A program made the translations under genes and the position numbers. Positions 35,253-43,270 of a stretch of DNA of 64,000 nucleotides are shown here, one piece after another (the first letter of the stretch is position 1; every line of letters begins with the position of its first letter). This stretch comes from Gp6-AA40 sp964505975 (lineage in GTDB: Bacteria > Acidobacteriota > Vicinamibacteria > Vicinamibacterales > UBA2999). Location: the NCBI GenBank assembly GCA_964505975.1, contig CAZDLW010000002.1, positions 1-64,000 on the forward strand. The letters are read 5' to 3'. The notes under the pieces are model-generated. The model had not been told where the DNA came from and made no database searches. It saw only the letters and a list, made by a program, of their open reading frames with translations.

Positions 35253-36713
35253 TCAATCGTACGCGAAGTTCCTCGACCGTCTGAGCTTCTCCACGAGAGT
35301 GGTTCGTTTCAGCCCCAGGAGGTCCGCAGCCTTGTTGCGATTGCCGGCGGTAAGTTCGAGCGCCCGCCGTATCAGGTCGCGTTCGATCGTTGCCAGGTAG
35401 CGGGGCATGTCCAGACCGCTTTCCGGAAACTCCACGGGTGGAGCGGCCGTCGCTCGAGCGACCGGCTGTGTTTCCGCGGGCAGATCCCCCACGTCGATCT
35501 CTCGGCGCCCGCCGTTCAGGGCAACTGCTCGTTCGATTGCGTTCTCGAGCTGCCGCACGTTGCCCGGCCACTGGTAGGCCATCAGGGCACGCATTGCGCC
35601 CTGCGAGAGCTGCATCGGCATCCCGGGCGCAAACTTCTCCAGGAAGTGTTTCACCAGGACTGGAATGTCGTCCCGACGGTCGCGAAGCGGTGGCAGTCGA
35701 ACAGGAATCACGTTGAGCCGGTAGTACAGATCCTCGCGGAAGGTGCCCTCGCTCACCATTCGTGTGAGGTCGGAGTTCGTAGCGGCAATCACTCGGACAT
35801 CGACCTTGACCGTATTGCTGTCCCCGACGCGCTCGAACTCCCGTTCCTGGAGCGCACGCAGCAACTTCATCTGCAAGCCAGGACTCATCGTCCCGACCTC
35901 GTCGAGAAAGAGCGTGCCCCGATGGGCCTGCTCGAATCGCCCCTGACGTGCGCCAACGGCACCGGTGAAGGCACCGCGCACGTGGCCAAACAGTTCAGCT
36001 TCGAGGAGGGTTTCGGGAATCGCACTGCAGTTCAGCGCGACGAACCGGTGCGCACGGCGAGGGCTGTTGTGGTGTATCGCCCGGGCTACTATCTCCTTAC
36101 CCGTGCCTGTCTCGCCGGTGATCAGGATGGTACTGTTCGAACGGGCCACGGTCTCGAGGAGCTGAAATAGCGCCTGCATAGGCTGACTGCGGCCGAGGAT
36201 TCCTCCGAACTGATAGCGCTCTTCGAGTTGCCGGCGCAAGTAGGCGTTTTCCGATTTGAGATGGCGCTGTTCCATGGCCTTGTGCAGGACGTGCATCAAC
36301 TCGTCGAACTGGAACGGCTTGGCGATGAAGTCCGACGCCCCCCGCTTGATGGCGTCGACCGCGTCCTTGACAGTCCCATACCCGGTGATGACCAGGGCGA
36401 TGATGCTGGGGTATCGTCCGCGCGCGGCTTCGATGACGCGTGTGCCGTCGATCCCGGGCATGCGCAGGTCCGTGATGACGATGTCGAAGGCGAACTGATC
36501 CAGCAGGACGAGTGCTCGCTCGCCGCTGTCGGCCTCGACTACCTCGAAGCCCCGATCCGCCAGCCGTTCGGCCATCAATCCCCTCAGCGCCGGCTCGTCA
36601 TCGACGAACAGGACATGAGGCCTGGTTTCAGCGTTCTGTAACAATCGCCAATATATTGACACTCTTGGCGATTGTTGGCCAGACACGTCATCGATCTTTT
36701 CGATGGATGTCAT
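35253..36713 (-). CDS. NtrC-type response regulator (receiver, AAA+ sigma-54 activator, Fis HTH)
   Basis: The receiver domain (about 33-150) has the acidic pair D38/D39, phospho-acceptor D82 in ITDLRMPG, and the conserved Lys in FIAKPFQ. The AAA+ domain has GETGTGKE, a canonical GAFTGA loop and GTLFLDEVGTM. The C-terminal Fis-like helix-turn-helix reads NRNKAADLLGLKRTTLVEKL. It activates sigma-54 promoters after phosphorylation. No cognate kinase is adjacent; the hybrid kinase at 38641 and the DHp-like microprotein at 37089 are candidates. ATG 36713 gives the longest credible protein. A perfect inverted repeat at 36641-36675 falls inside this N-terminal leader, so the true start may be later. 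Confidence 0.92.
   Translation of the reverse strand: MTSIEKIDDVSGQQSPRVSIYWRLLQNAETRPHVLFVDDEPALRGLMAERLADRGFEVVEADSGERALVLLDQFAFDIVITDLRMPGIDGTRVIEAARGRYPSIIALVITGYGTVKDAVDAIKRGASDFIAKPFQFDELMHVLHKAMEQRHLKSENAYLRRQLEERYQFGGILGRSQPMQALFQLLETVARSNSTILITGETGTGKEIVARAIHHNSPRRAHRFVALNCSAIPETLLEAELFGHVRGAFTGAVGARQGRFEQAHRGTLFLDEVGTMSPGLQMKLLRALQEREFERVGDSNTVKVDVRVIAATNSDLTRMVSEGTFREDLYYRLNVIPVRLPPLRDRRDDIPVLVKHFLEKFAPGMPMQLSQGAMRALMAYQWPGNVRQLENAIERAVALNGGRREIDVGDLPAETQPVARATAAPPVEFPESGLDMPRYLATIERDLIRRALELTAGNRNKAADLLGLKRTTLVEKLRRSRNFAYD
36641..36675. promoter_or_regulatory. 11-bp perfect inverted repeat, candidate operator
   Basis: ACAATCGCCAA (36641-36651) is exactly mirrored by TTGGCGATTGT (36665-36675) with a 13-base AT-rich spacer, TATATTGACACTC. 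Half-site centres are 24 bp apart, about two helical turns, which suits a dimeric regulator. The spacer holds -35- and -10-like sequences (TTGACA on the plus strand, CAATATAT on the minus strand). It sits between the divergent NtrC-type and HTH genes. Confidence 0.55.
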
Positions 36714-36859
36714 GGGTTCATCGAGACGGTGTAGCGCTCGAGCCGCTAACGCGTCGCCAGGATGAGCCGATACAGCCTTATGTAGCGGCTGACGCGGAGA
36801 TACCGGTGGCAGCCCTGGTCCCACCCAGAACATCCTGGGCTCTGAGGAGCAAGCGTTTT

Positions 36860-37075
36860 ATGGACCGCCAGACCCTCTCGATCATGAAGGCGTGCGAAGT
36901 CGTCGGCGTGAGCCGCCGAACCATCTATAACTGGATTTCTGCGGGCAAAGTCGAGTACGTTCGTACGGCGGGTGGCTCTATCCGCATCTTTGCCGATTCA
37001 CTGTGGCGCGATCCTTCTGCGCCCGCGCAGGATGCCGGCGCAGGCCCGAACGGCGTCGTGCGGTCGCACATGTGA
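36860..37075 (+). CDS. Small excisionase/MerR-like helix-turn-helix DNA-binding protein (71 aa)
   Basis: This is a compact HTH_17-type domain: LSIMKACEVVGVSRRTIYNW is the helix-turn-helix and VEYVRTAGGSIRIFADSLW forms the wing. These proteins resemble BldC-type regulators and phage excisionases. No integrase or attachment site is nearby, so a regulatory role is favoured. GAGGAG (36844-36849) lies ten bases before ATG 36860. It diverges from the NtrC-type regulator across the inverted repeat at 36641 and is followed 13 bp later by a DHp-like gene. Confidence 0.82.
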   Translation: MDRQTLSIMKACEVVGVSRRTIYNWISAGKVEYVRTAGGSIRIFADSLWRDPSAPAQDAGAGPNGVVRSHM

Positions 37076-37088
37076 AGTCGCGCGGGGA

Positions 37089-37298
37089 ATGACGGACGCT
37101 GCCGAGCGCGATCCCGCCCTGCGGGACCTCTTCCACCGGTTGAACAACCAGCTCGGGATCATCCTGGCACATGCGGAGATCCTGGAGGCGAAAGCCGGTG
37201 ACGACGTGGGTCGGGCCCGCGCGGCCCAGATGGTGGCCGCGGCGCTGGACGCCATGGGTACCGCCCGAGAGATCCGGCAGCGAACAGATCCCCTGTGA
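37089..37298 (+). CDS. Stand-alone DHp-like microprotein (histidine-kinase dimerisation/phospho-acceptor fragment, 69 aa)
   Basis: The sequence LFHRLNNQLGIILAHAEILEAK matches the H-box helix of histidine kinases of the H-x-x-N-N type, with H16 as the phospho-acceptor candidate. A second helix (ARAAQMVAAALDAMGTAREI) could complete a dimeric four-helix bundle. There is no ATPase domain. It may accept or relay phosphate, or block a kinase by mixed dimers. It follows the HTH gene by 13 bp. It is not a broken kinase by any visible remnant: no HATPase sequence follows. Confidence 0.68.
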   Translation: MTDAAERDPALRDLFHRLNNQLGIILAHAEILEAKAGDDVGRARAAQMVAAALDAMGTAREIRQRTDPL

Positions 37299-37801
37299 AC
37301 CCAAGCGGCCCCGCCAAGGGGCCGTAGAGCCCTGTGGGCGCCGGTCACCGCCCGAAGGCTGACCACCCACCCCCACCGCATCCTGATGGCCACCGACGCA
37401 CGGCGTGGTCAGCTTCCCCGGGTCGAGTTTCCCACAACGCACGGAATGGTCCCAGGGGCGGCTCGCCCAGGGCCCTGGTGCCCCATCGAGTGGTGTGAGC
37501 TGCCGGTCACTATCGGGGACATTTCGAGTCTGGAATCCGATAGGATTTTCCTCGACTGCCCAAGATCGTAATCCATTGCGTCATGCCGTTGACGATCTGG
37601 CGCGCCATTGTCGTCAACGTGATGACGATTCGGACTGTCGGCGAATCCGATCGACGTGCAGAAGTTGCCTCTTCTGAGCATGTAAAGCCAGTCAAATTTA
37701 GCAACTTAGGTCGGTCGACCCCGATGAGATTTCCCAGCATTGACCGAAGCCTCGGCTGTTTGGTATCCCAGTTGCCTTATGGTACAGCCGGAGGTCACCG
37801 A
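37299..37801 (+). promoter_or_regulatory. 503-bp leader region of the sigma factor gene with several inverted repeats
   Basis: No gene is supported here. CTATCGG (37510-37516) pairs with CCGATAG (37537-37543) and is followed by GATTTTCC. AGATCGT (37564-37570) pairs with ACGATCT (37592-37598). TCGTCA (37611-37616) pairs with TGACGA (37623-37628). TTGACC at 37740-37745 with an extended -10-like TGGTAT near 37761-37766 is a candidate promoter, and GGAGG precedes ATG 37802. Confidence 0.45.
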
Positions 37802-38815
37802 ATGCGTCCGCGCCCCGTCTCACAGCACCCCCGCGTTGTTGCCACACTTCCGTTCGTGGAGCAGCTGGCTCGTCGTGTTGCCGCGACGATGCCACACTCG
37901 ATTGACATTGGCGATCTTGTGCAAGATGGCGTCATTGGCTTGATTGACGCGGCCCACCGATTCGATGAGGGCCGGGGCATCAAGTTCGAGACGTTTGCCG
38001 AGCGGCGGATTCGTGGCGCGATGATCGACGCCCTCCGCAAGGACGCCTGGCCACGCGGTGTCCGCCGCCAGCGCCGGGAGCTGGAGGCCGCACGCGAGGA
38101 GCTGCGTCGCGAACTGGGGTGCGAACCGTCGCTGGCCGACCTGGCCGCCAAGGTGGGGTGCGATGAGAAGCGCTTGGGGCGCACCATCGTGCGCATCAAC
38201 GCGATCGAGTCGACATCGCCGCTCGCCAATACGGATCACCTGGACGAAGCGACGCTGCCGGCGGCGCTCATTCCCTCGGAGCCGGAACAGCCGGATGTCG
38301 CGTACGAACGCGAGGAGACCAAGGAGCGCGTGCGCACGGCGATTGCCTCGTTGCCGCCGCGAGAGCAGAAAGTGATTGGGCTCTACTACTACGGAGAAGC
38401 GACGATGAAGCAGATTGGCGCCGAGATCGGCGTCAACGAATCTCGCGTCTCCCAGCTTCACGCCCGTGCCATTCGGCGGTTGCGCGAGCGCCTCGAGGCG
38501 ATGATGCCCGTGCACGAAGCCCGCGAAGCGCTGCGCGGTGCCATTCTTGCCTTCCAGCAGAAACCGCGAATGGTCAAAGCGATGCTCGAGAGTGGGGACG
38601 GGAGTCGCGCCGGTGTCAAATCGCCAGGCGTGGTGGTGAATCACCCGAGCGTCTCACGCACCGCGAGCATGAGCTCGGCGAGCCGAAACGGTTTGGCCAA
38701 CCAGCGGCAGCCGCTGTCGTCGAGAAATCGTTCGGCGTCCGCGCCCCCCACGTCACCCGTGACGAAGATGACCCGGCGTGCGAGCGCCGGTGTGGCGGCC
38801 GCGATCGCGCGATAG
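37802..38815 (+). CDS. FliA/WhiG-type RNA polymerase sigma factor
   Basis: This is an alternative sigma-70-family factor. Region 2 contains IDIGDLVQDGVIGLIDAAHRFDEGRGIKF split over a typical sigma-2 helix set. Region 3 follows (EEL RRELGCEPSLADLAAKVG), and region 4 has LPPREQKVIGLYYYGEATMKQIGAEIGV with ESRVSQLHARAIRRLRE. Family members direct flagellar or developmental genes. No flagellar genes are visible in this window. The start ATG 37802 has GGAGG upstream. The last 58 residues are low-complexity and read antisense through the 3' end of the hybrid kinase, so they may be non-functional read-through. Confidence 0.9.
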   Translation: MRPRPVSQHPRVVATLPFVEQLARRVAATMPHSIDIGDLVQDGVIGLIDAAHRFDEGRGIKFETFAERRIRGAMIDALRKDAWPRGVRRQRRELEAAREELRRELGCEPSLADLAAKVGCDEKRLGRTIVRINAIESTSPLANTDHLDEATLPAALIPSEPEQPDVAYEREETKERVRTAIASLPPREQKVIGLYYYGEATMKQIGAEIGVNESRVSQLHARAIRRLRERLEAMMPVHEAREALRGAILAFQQKPRMVKAMLESGDGSRAGVKSPGVVVNHPSVSRTASMSSASRNGLANQRQPLSSRNRSASAPPTSPVTKMTRRASAGVAAAIAR

Positions 38816-40212
38816 AGCATCATCCCGTCGACGCGGGGCATCTTGAGATCACAGATGACCGCGTCGTACGTGTGTCGCCGAACGCCGGCGAGCGCCTCTT
38901 CGCCGTCGATCGCGTGGTCGACGTGCAAACCGGCATCGGTAAGGGCATCGACCACGGCGGCGGCGAGCGCCCGCTCGTCTTCGACCAGTAGTATCCGCGC
39001 TCCGCGTACAGCTTCCATGGAAGGGTGGGCGGCGCGCGGCGTGCTCGTGGACGGCGCGACCGGGGTGAGAGGCAACTCCATGATGAACGTAGCGCCGCGA
39101 TCCCGGCAATCCATGCTGTCCGCGACCGGCGATTCGACGCGAATCCGTCCGCCATGCTCCCGGACGATGGCGTAGGCGACGGTGAGCCCCAGCCCGGTTC
39201 CCTGGCCAACCTCCTTCGTGGTGAAGAACGGATCGAAGATCTTGTTCTTGACCTCTGGTCTCACGCCCGGCCCGTCATCGGTGACCTCGAGAGCGACCAT
39301 CTGCCGCGGGGCGTCATGCCAGGTCCGCACGACGATGGTGCCGCGACCATTGGCAGACAGCATCGCCTGTTCGGCATTGATCAGGAGGTTCAGCAGCACC
39401 TGCTGGATCTGATGCGGGTCGGCCAGCACGCGTGGCAGTCCCGATGCAAGCGCCGTCACCACTTCGATATTCGCTGCCCGCTGCTCGTACTCGCGTAACG
39501 CGAGTGTCTGAAGCGCGACCTGATTGAGATCGATCATCGAGCGCGTGCTCTGGCGTTTTCGCGCGAACATCAGCAGGTTCCGCACGATCCGCGCGGCGCG
39601 TTCCGCCTCTGCGAGGATCACGCTGACGCCGCGCCGCGAACCGGCGTCCAGACGCCGCTCGGAGAGCCGCTCGGCCCAGCTCAGAATGGTGCCGAGCGGG
39701 TTGTTCAGTTCGTGTGCGACGCCCGAGATCGTCTGGCCGAGCGCGGCCATCTTCTCCGCCTGTAACAACTGCTGGTACAGGTCGCGCGACCGGTCGTCGA
39801 GCTTCTTGCGCTCACTGACGTCCCGCACCAGCGCCTCGATGTGCGTGGGTCCGGAATCGCCCGCCAGTTCGGCACGCGCCGTCACCTCGACCCACACGGT
39901 CGTGCCGTCCAGACGAAGCATGCGAAGCAGATAGTCGGTGACGGCGCCCTGCGTGATGAGTCGATCGAGAAACGCAGCCCGCCCGGCCTGGTCGGCGAAG
40001 CGCGCCGGGGAAAACGGTGCGACGGCAGATTCCGGAGTGTCGCGGGCGTAGCCGAAGATCAATCGGAGATGCGGATTGGCCGCGATGGTGCTCCCGGCGT
40101 CGATCTCGCTCGTGCTGATCGCGCCAATGTAGACGCCTTCATGCACCGCCTCGAGAAGACGGGCAAACGCGCTCGCGCGCCGGACGCGTGCCGAACGGGT
40201 CGACGGGTGCAC
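38641..40212 (-). CDS. PAS-domain hybrid histidine kinase with C-terminal receiver
   Basis: A PAS domain (about 15-135) is followed by the HisKA helix with H167 in VAHELNNPLG, the ATPase domain (NLLINAEQAM, TDDGPGVRPE, TGLGLTVAYAIV) and a receiver domain with phospho-acceptor D455 in ICDLKMPRVDG and Lys in WLAKPFR. No membrane segment is seen, so it is probably cytoplasmic. GTG 40212 is the likely start. It converges on the sigma factor gene with a 175-bp tail overlap. It could phosphorylate the NtrC-type regulator or exchange phosphate with the DHp-like protein. Confidence 0.92.
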   Translation of the reverse strand: MHPSTRSARVRRASAFARLLEAVHEGVYIGAISTSEIDAGSTIAANPHLRLIFGYARDTPESAVAPFSPARFADQAGRAAFLDRLITQGAVTDYLLRMLRLDGTTVWVEVTARAELAGDSGPTHIEALVRDVSERKKLDDRSRDLYQQLLQAEKMAALGQTISGVAHELNNPLGTILSWAERLSERRLDAGSRRGVSVILAEAERAARIVRNLLMFARKRQSTRSMIDLNQVALQTLALREYEQRAANIEVVTALASGLPRVLADPHQIQQVLLNLLINAEQAMLSANGRGTIVVRTWHDAPRQMVALEVTDDGPGVRPEVKNKIFDPFFTTKEVGQGTGLGLTVAYAIVREHGGRIRVESPVADSMDCRDRGATFIMELPLTPVAPSTSTPRAAHPSMEAVRGARILLVEDERALAAAVVDALTDAGLHVDHAIDGEEALAGVRRHTYDAVICDLKMPRVDGMMLYRAIAAATPALARRVIFVTGDVGGADAERFLDDSGCRWLAKPFRLAELMLAVRETLG

Positions 40213-40323
40213 GTGCAGCCCATTATAGGGAAATGCAGGAACTGGAAAAGGACTCTTTCGTTCCGTGACCCGCGAAACGGGGAGGAGCAGCGGCGTTCCA
40301 CTGACTCCCCCGATCGTCCGTCG

Positions 40324-40473
40324 TCAGACAACCCGCCGACCACTCACCAGCCGCACGAGGAACAGCACCACGGCGATGACCAGCAGGATCCAGATGAAAT
40401 TTCCGAGCGTGTACCCGCTGACCATCCCAAGCAGCCAGAGGATGATCAAGATGATCGCAATAGTCTCCAGCAC
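40324..40473 (-). CDS. Lmo0937-type small membrane protein (49 aa)
   Basis: This very short gene encodes ETIAIILIILWLLGMVSGYT, a first hydrophobic segment with the family GxxSGYTxG turn, then FIWILLVIAVVLFLVRLV and a basic end SGRRVV. Proteins of this size and pattern (lmo0937 family, DUF5670) are widespread and of unknown function. GTG 40473 is preceded on the minus strand by a near-perfect AGGAGG. It lies just upstream of the hybrid kinase on the same strand. Confidence 0.82.
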   Translation of the reverse strand: MLETIAIILIILWLLGMVSGYTLGNFIWILLVIAVVLFLVRLVSGRRVV

Positions 40474-40599
40474 GTCTCTACCTCCTGTACCTCCGCTTCC
40501 TATTCCCGGAACGCGAGGCGGTCCGGGATTTCCGCCCTGCGACTGTGCAACATGAGTACCGGAACAGAGGATCGGACGGGGTACAGACGAGCTGGGGCC

Positions 40600-41052
40600 T
40601 TAGCGAGAGGTCGTTCCGAGTGCGAACGTCATGGTACCCTCGACGACGAGAGTGCCGGCGACACGTGCACAGCCGTAGAGCTGCCCCACGCGGCTCCGCA
40701 GCCGCTTGACCCTGGCCTCGAACTCGACGACGTCGCCGGGATGAACCGGACGACGATACCGAACGCGCTCGATACCGGCGAAGAACGGCAGCTTCTCTCG
40801 ATTTTCGGGCTTGGACAAGATGAGGATGGCCCCGACCTGTGCAATGCATTCCGTCAGAATCGTGAAAGGCAACGTCGGCACCTCGCCAGGCTGCTGCGAC
40901 AGATACCGCTCGTTGAGTGAGACGTTCTTGATCCCGACGATCCGCTTGTCCGGCTCGAGTTCGGTGATGCGGTCGACGAGCAGGAACGGATATCGGTGCG
41001 GAAGGATGCGCTCGATCGCGCGATAGTCCAGTGGAAGCGTCAAAGGGTCCAT
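40600..41052 (-). CDS. FabZ-like hotdog-fold protein lacking the catalytic histidine
   Basis: The protein resembles 3-hydroxyacyl-ACP dehydratase FabZ in length (150 aa) and blocks: ILPHRYPFLLVDRITELEP, IKNVSLNE, and later GIERVRYRRPVHPGDVVEF. The active-site segment, normally GHFPxxPVxPG, reads LSQQPGEVPTLPF (51-63). In alignment the catalytic His becomes Gln (Q54), while the partner acid E68 is retained. It may be a binding or regulatory hotdog protein or have altered chemistry. ATG 41052 gives the standard start, with a -10-like TATACT only nine bases upstream. Confidence 0.8.
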   Translation of the reverse strand: MDPLTLPLDYRAIERILPHRYPFLLVDRITELEPDKRIVGIKNVSLNERYLSQQPGEVPTLPFTILTECIAQVGAILILSKPENREKLPFFAGIERVRYRRPVHPGDVVEFEARVKRLRSRVGQLYGCARVAGTLVVEGTMTFALGTTSR

Positions 41053-41061
41053 CGGCGGGCC

Positions 41062-41069
41062 AGTATAAT
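41062..41069. promoter_or_regulatory. Overlapping divergent -10 boxes
   Basis: AGTATAAT reads TATAAT (41064-41069) on the plus strand toward the phosphatase gene and TATACT (41062-41067) on the minus strand toward the FabZ-like gene. Only 40 bp separate the two start codons, so the two promoters would compete for one polymerase. Confidence 0.55.
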
Positions 41070-41092
41070 TCGTTCGACGCGGTCCAGCACCC

Positions 41093-42895
41093 ATGAGTGA
41101 GTTGTCGCCGTCCCATAGGCCGGAGGTGCAGCCCGCCGCCGGCGTGCGGCCCCCGACCGATACGGAACTGCTGTCGACGCTGTTCGAGCTCGGGCGCGAG
41201 GTGACGTCGGTGCTCGCCCTCGAGGAGCTTCTCGCCAAGATTCCGCAGCTGATTGCGCGGTTGACGAGGTTTACCGCCTTCTCGGTCTATCTGCTCGACG
41301 AGAGACGGGAGGAGTTGCGCATCGCGTACGCAGTGGGCTATCCGGAAAGCGTGCTGTCGGATCACCGATTACGCGTGGGTCAGGGTGTCGTGGGCGCGGC
41401 CGTCCAGCAGGATCGGCCGATTCTCGTGAACGACATTCGAAAGGAGCCGCGCTACCGGGGGCCGTTGCGCAGCATGCTCTCGCAGCTGGCCGTCCCCCTC
41501 CGCCGGAAAGGAAGGGTCATCGGCGCCCTCAATTTGCTGAACGACACGGAGGGTGCGTTCACCAACCAGGATCTGGCCCTGCTCCGACAGTTCGGCGCGC
41601 ATGTGGCGGTGGCGCTCGAGAATGCGCGACTGTTCGAGTCGGAGCGGCAGTACGTGGCGACACTGGCCACACTTGCCGAGATCGGCCGCGAGATGTCGTC
41701 CATTCTCGATCTCGATGCGTTGCTGACGCGCATCGCCAGCCTCACCAAGCGCCTGGTCGACTATCGCACGTTCGGCATCCTGCTCCTGGACCCGACGACG
41801 CAGCTGCTGGAGATGAAGCTGGCCGTCCGATACGGGCAGGGGGCGGAGTCGAAGCAGGTGAGACTCGGCGAAGGGCTGGTCGGCTGGTCGGCGTTGCACA
41901 AGGAGCCCGTGCTCGTTGCGGACGTCTCGCAGGATCCGCGTTACATCAACCTGGTGGAGGATGTTCGATCGGAGCTGGTCATTCCGATGCTCATCAAGGA
42001 TCGCTGCATCGGCGTCTTCGATCTCGAAAGTCCCGAGCTCGACGCCTTCACCAAGGAACACCAGGAACTGCTCACGCTCCTGGCCAGCCAGGCCGCCGTC
42101 GCCATCGACAACGCGCGCCTGTACGAAGAGCTTCGACGCAAGGAGGAGCGGATCGAGAAGGAGCTGCGCTTCGCCCAGCGGGTCCAGCTGGCGCTGCTTC
42201 CGACGGAGCTCCCGAAGACGCATCGAGATGTCGACGTTGCAGGCCGGTTTGCTCCCGCGCGGGAACTGGGGGGAGACATTCACGACTACCTGGCCCCGGA
42301 TGCCGACACTCTGGTGGTCGCTGTTGGCGACGTGTCCGGCAAAGGTGCGCCCGCCGCGCTCTATGGGGCCTTCGCCGCCGAGCTCGTGCGCTCCCGGACG
42401 ATGCGCCGCCGATTCACTCCCGAGCGCTTCAGCGTCGGTGGTGTCCTCCAGGCGATGAACACCATTCTCCACGAGCGCCAGCTCGAAGAGTACTACTGCA
42501 CGCTTTGCTACACCTTCTTCGACTTCACTCGACGCACGGTAACCCTCTCGAATTCCGGTCTCCCGTATCCCGTCCGCTGCTCGGTGAGTGGCTGCGGGCA
42601 AATCGAGCTGCCTGGTGTGCCGTTGGGGTCGTTTCCGGGCGTCACCTATGACGAGATCACGCTGGACCTGCACCCGAGCGACACCTATGTCTTCTGCACG
42701 GACGGGATCTTCGAAGCGGTCGACGAGGACGGGGCGGAGTTCGGGGCCCGCCGGCTGTGCGAAGTGGTCGAGGCTCATCGGCGCGAGCCGGCGCGCGTGA
42801 TCGTGGATGCCATCTTCGAGGCGGTGACGGCGTTCCGGCGCGGCGGGCCTCAAACCGACGACATGACCGCCGTCGCAGTCAAGATAGGGCGCTGA
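41093..42895 (+). CDS. GAF-GAF-PP2C serine phosphatase (RsbU/SpoIIE type)
   Basis: Two GAF domains (about 30-180 and 200-350, containing GQGVVGAAVQQDRPILVND and GEGLVGWSALHKEPVLVADV) are followed by a SpoIIE-type metal-dependent phosphatase domain (about 385-600: ARELGGDIHDYLAPD, VVAVGDVSGKGAPAAL, VFCTDGIFEAVDEDG, QTDDMTAVAVKI). Such enzymes dephosphorylate anti-sigma-factor antagonists in partner-switching systems. No antagonist or anti-sigma gene is adjacent, so the target is unknown; the nearby FliA-type sigma factor is a speculative link. Length and motifs are intact. Confidence 0.93.
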   Translation: MSELSPSHRPEVQPAAGVRPPTDTELLSTLFELGREVTSVLALEELLAKIPQLIARLTRFTAFSVYLLDERREELRIAYAVGYPESVLSDHRLRVGQGVVGAAVQQDRPILVNDIRKEPRYRGPLRSMLSQLAVPLRRKGRVIGALNLLNDTEGAFTNQDLALLRQFGAHVAVALENARLFESERQYVATLATLAEIGREMSSILDLDALLTRIASLTKRLVDYRTFGILLLDPTTQLLEMKLAVRYGQGAESKQVRLGEGLVGWSALHKEPVLVADVSQDPRYINLVEDVRSELVIPMLIKDRCIGVFDLESPELDAFTKEHQELLTLLASQAAVAIDNARLYEELRRKEERIEKELRFAQRVQLALLPTELPKTHRDVDVAGRFAPARELGGDIHDYLAPDADTLVVAVGDVSGKGAPAALYGAFAAELVRSRTMRRRFTPERFSVGGVLQAMNTILHERQLEEYYCTLCYTFFDFTRRTVTLSNSGLPYPVRCSVSGCGQIELPGVPLGSFPGVTYDEITLDLHPSDTYVFCTDGIFEAVDEDGAEFGARRLCEVVEAHRREPARVIVDAIFEAVTAFRRGGPQTDDMTAVAVKIGR

Positions 42896-42931
42896 TCGTG
42901 AGCCACGGTGGCGGCGCATCCGGGCGAGGCC

Positions 42932-43270
42932 TCACCGCCGGGTCGGGCGATCGTGCTCCTGTACGTGCAGGCCGATGAACCGGCCGCCCAACACCGCGAT
43001 CTCATCGATGCGGCCCGTTACCCGGACGAGCGCCCCACTTCTCGGCGCGCGTCGTCCGGAGCGCGCGACGACGGTAATCTCGCCCGTTCCATCGTCGACG
43101 CTGTAGATGTGAACGGGGAGCAGCGGCACACCCCAGCTGGTCGTCACCATTCCAGACAGGCGTATCGTCCGCTCGTGATAGCGATGCGGATTGTCCTTCA
43201 GATCGGCAATCCGAACCGCCCGCGCGCCGCACCCAGTCAACAGGAGCGCGAGCACGAGGCCCGCTATCAT
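42932..43270 (-). CDS. Small lipoprotein with predicted OB-fold
   Basis: A lipoprotein signal peptide (IAGLVLALLLTGC, lipobox LLTGC) is followed by a compact all-beta domain of about 90 residues: YHERTIRLSGMVTTSW, IYSVDDGTGEITVVAR, GALVRVTGRIDEIAVLGG. The pattern resembles OB-fold proteins that bind small ligands or nucleic acid, but no function can be given. ATG 43270 starts the signal peptide exactly; the longer frame to 43375 would bury it. Confidence 0.75.
   Translation of the reverse strand: MIAGLVLALLLTGCGARAVRIADLKDNPHRYHERTIRLSGMVTTSWGVPLLPVHIYSVDDGTGEITVVARSGRRAPRSGALVRVTGRIDEIAVLGGRFIGLHVQEHDRPTRR

Noticed and set aside
34866..36170. 434-codon plus-strand frame across the basic-protein and NtrC-type genes
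   Set aside because: It is antisense to conserved AAA+ and HTH sequence and shows no domain of its own.
36860..37075. Excisionase of a mobile element
   Set aside because: No integrase, attachment repeats or phage genes are nearby; a chromosomal regulator is more likely.
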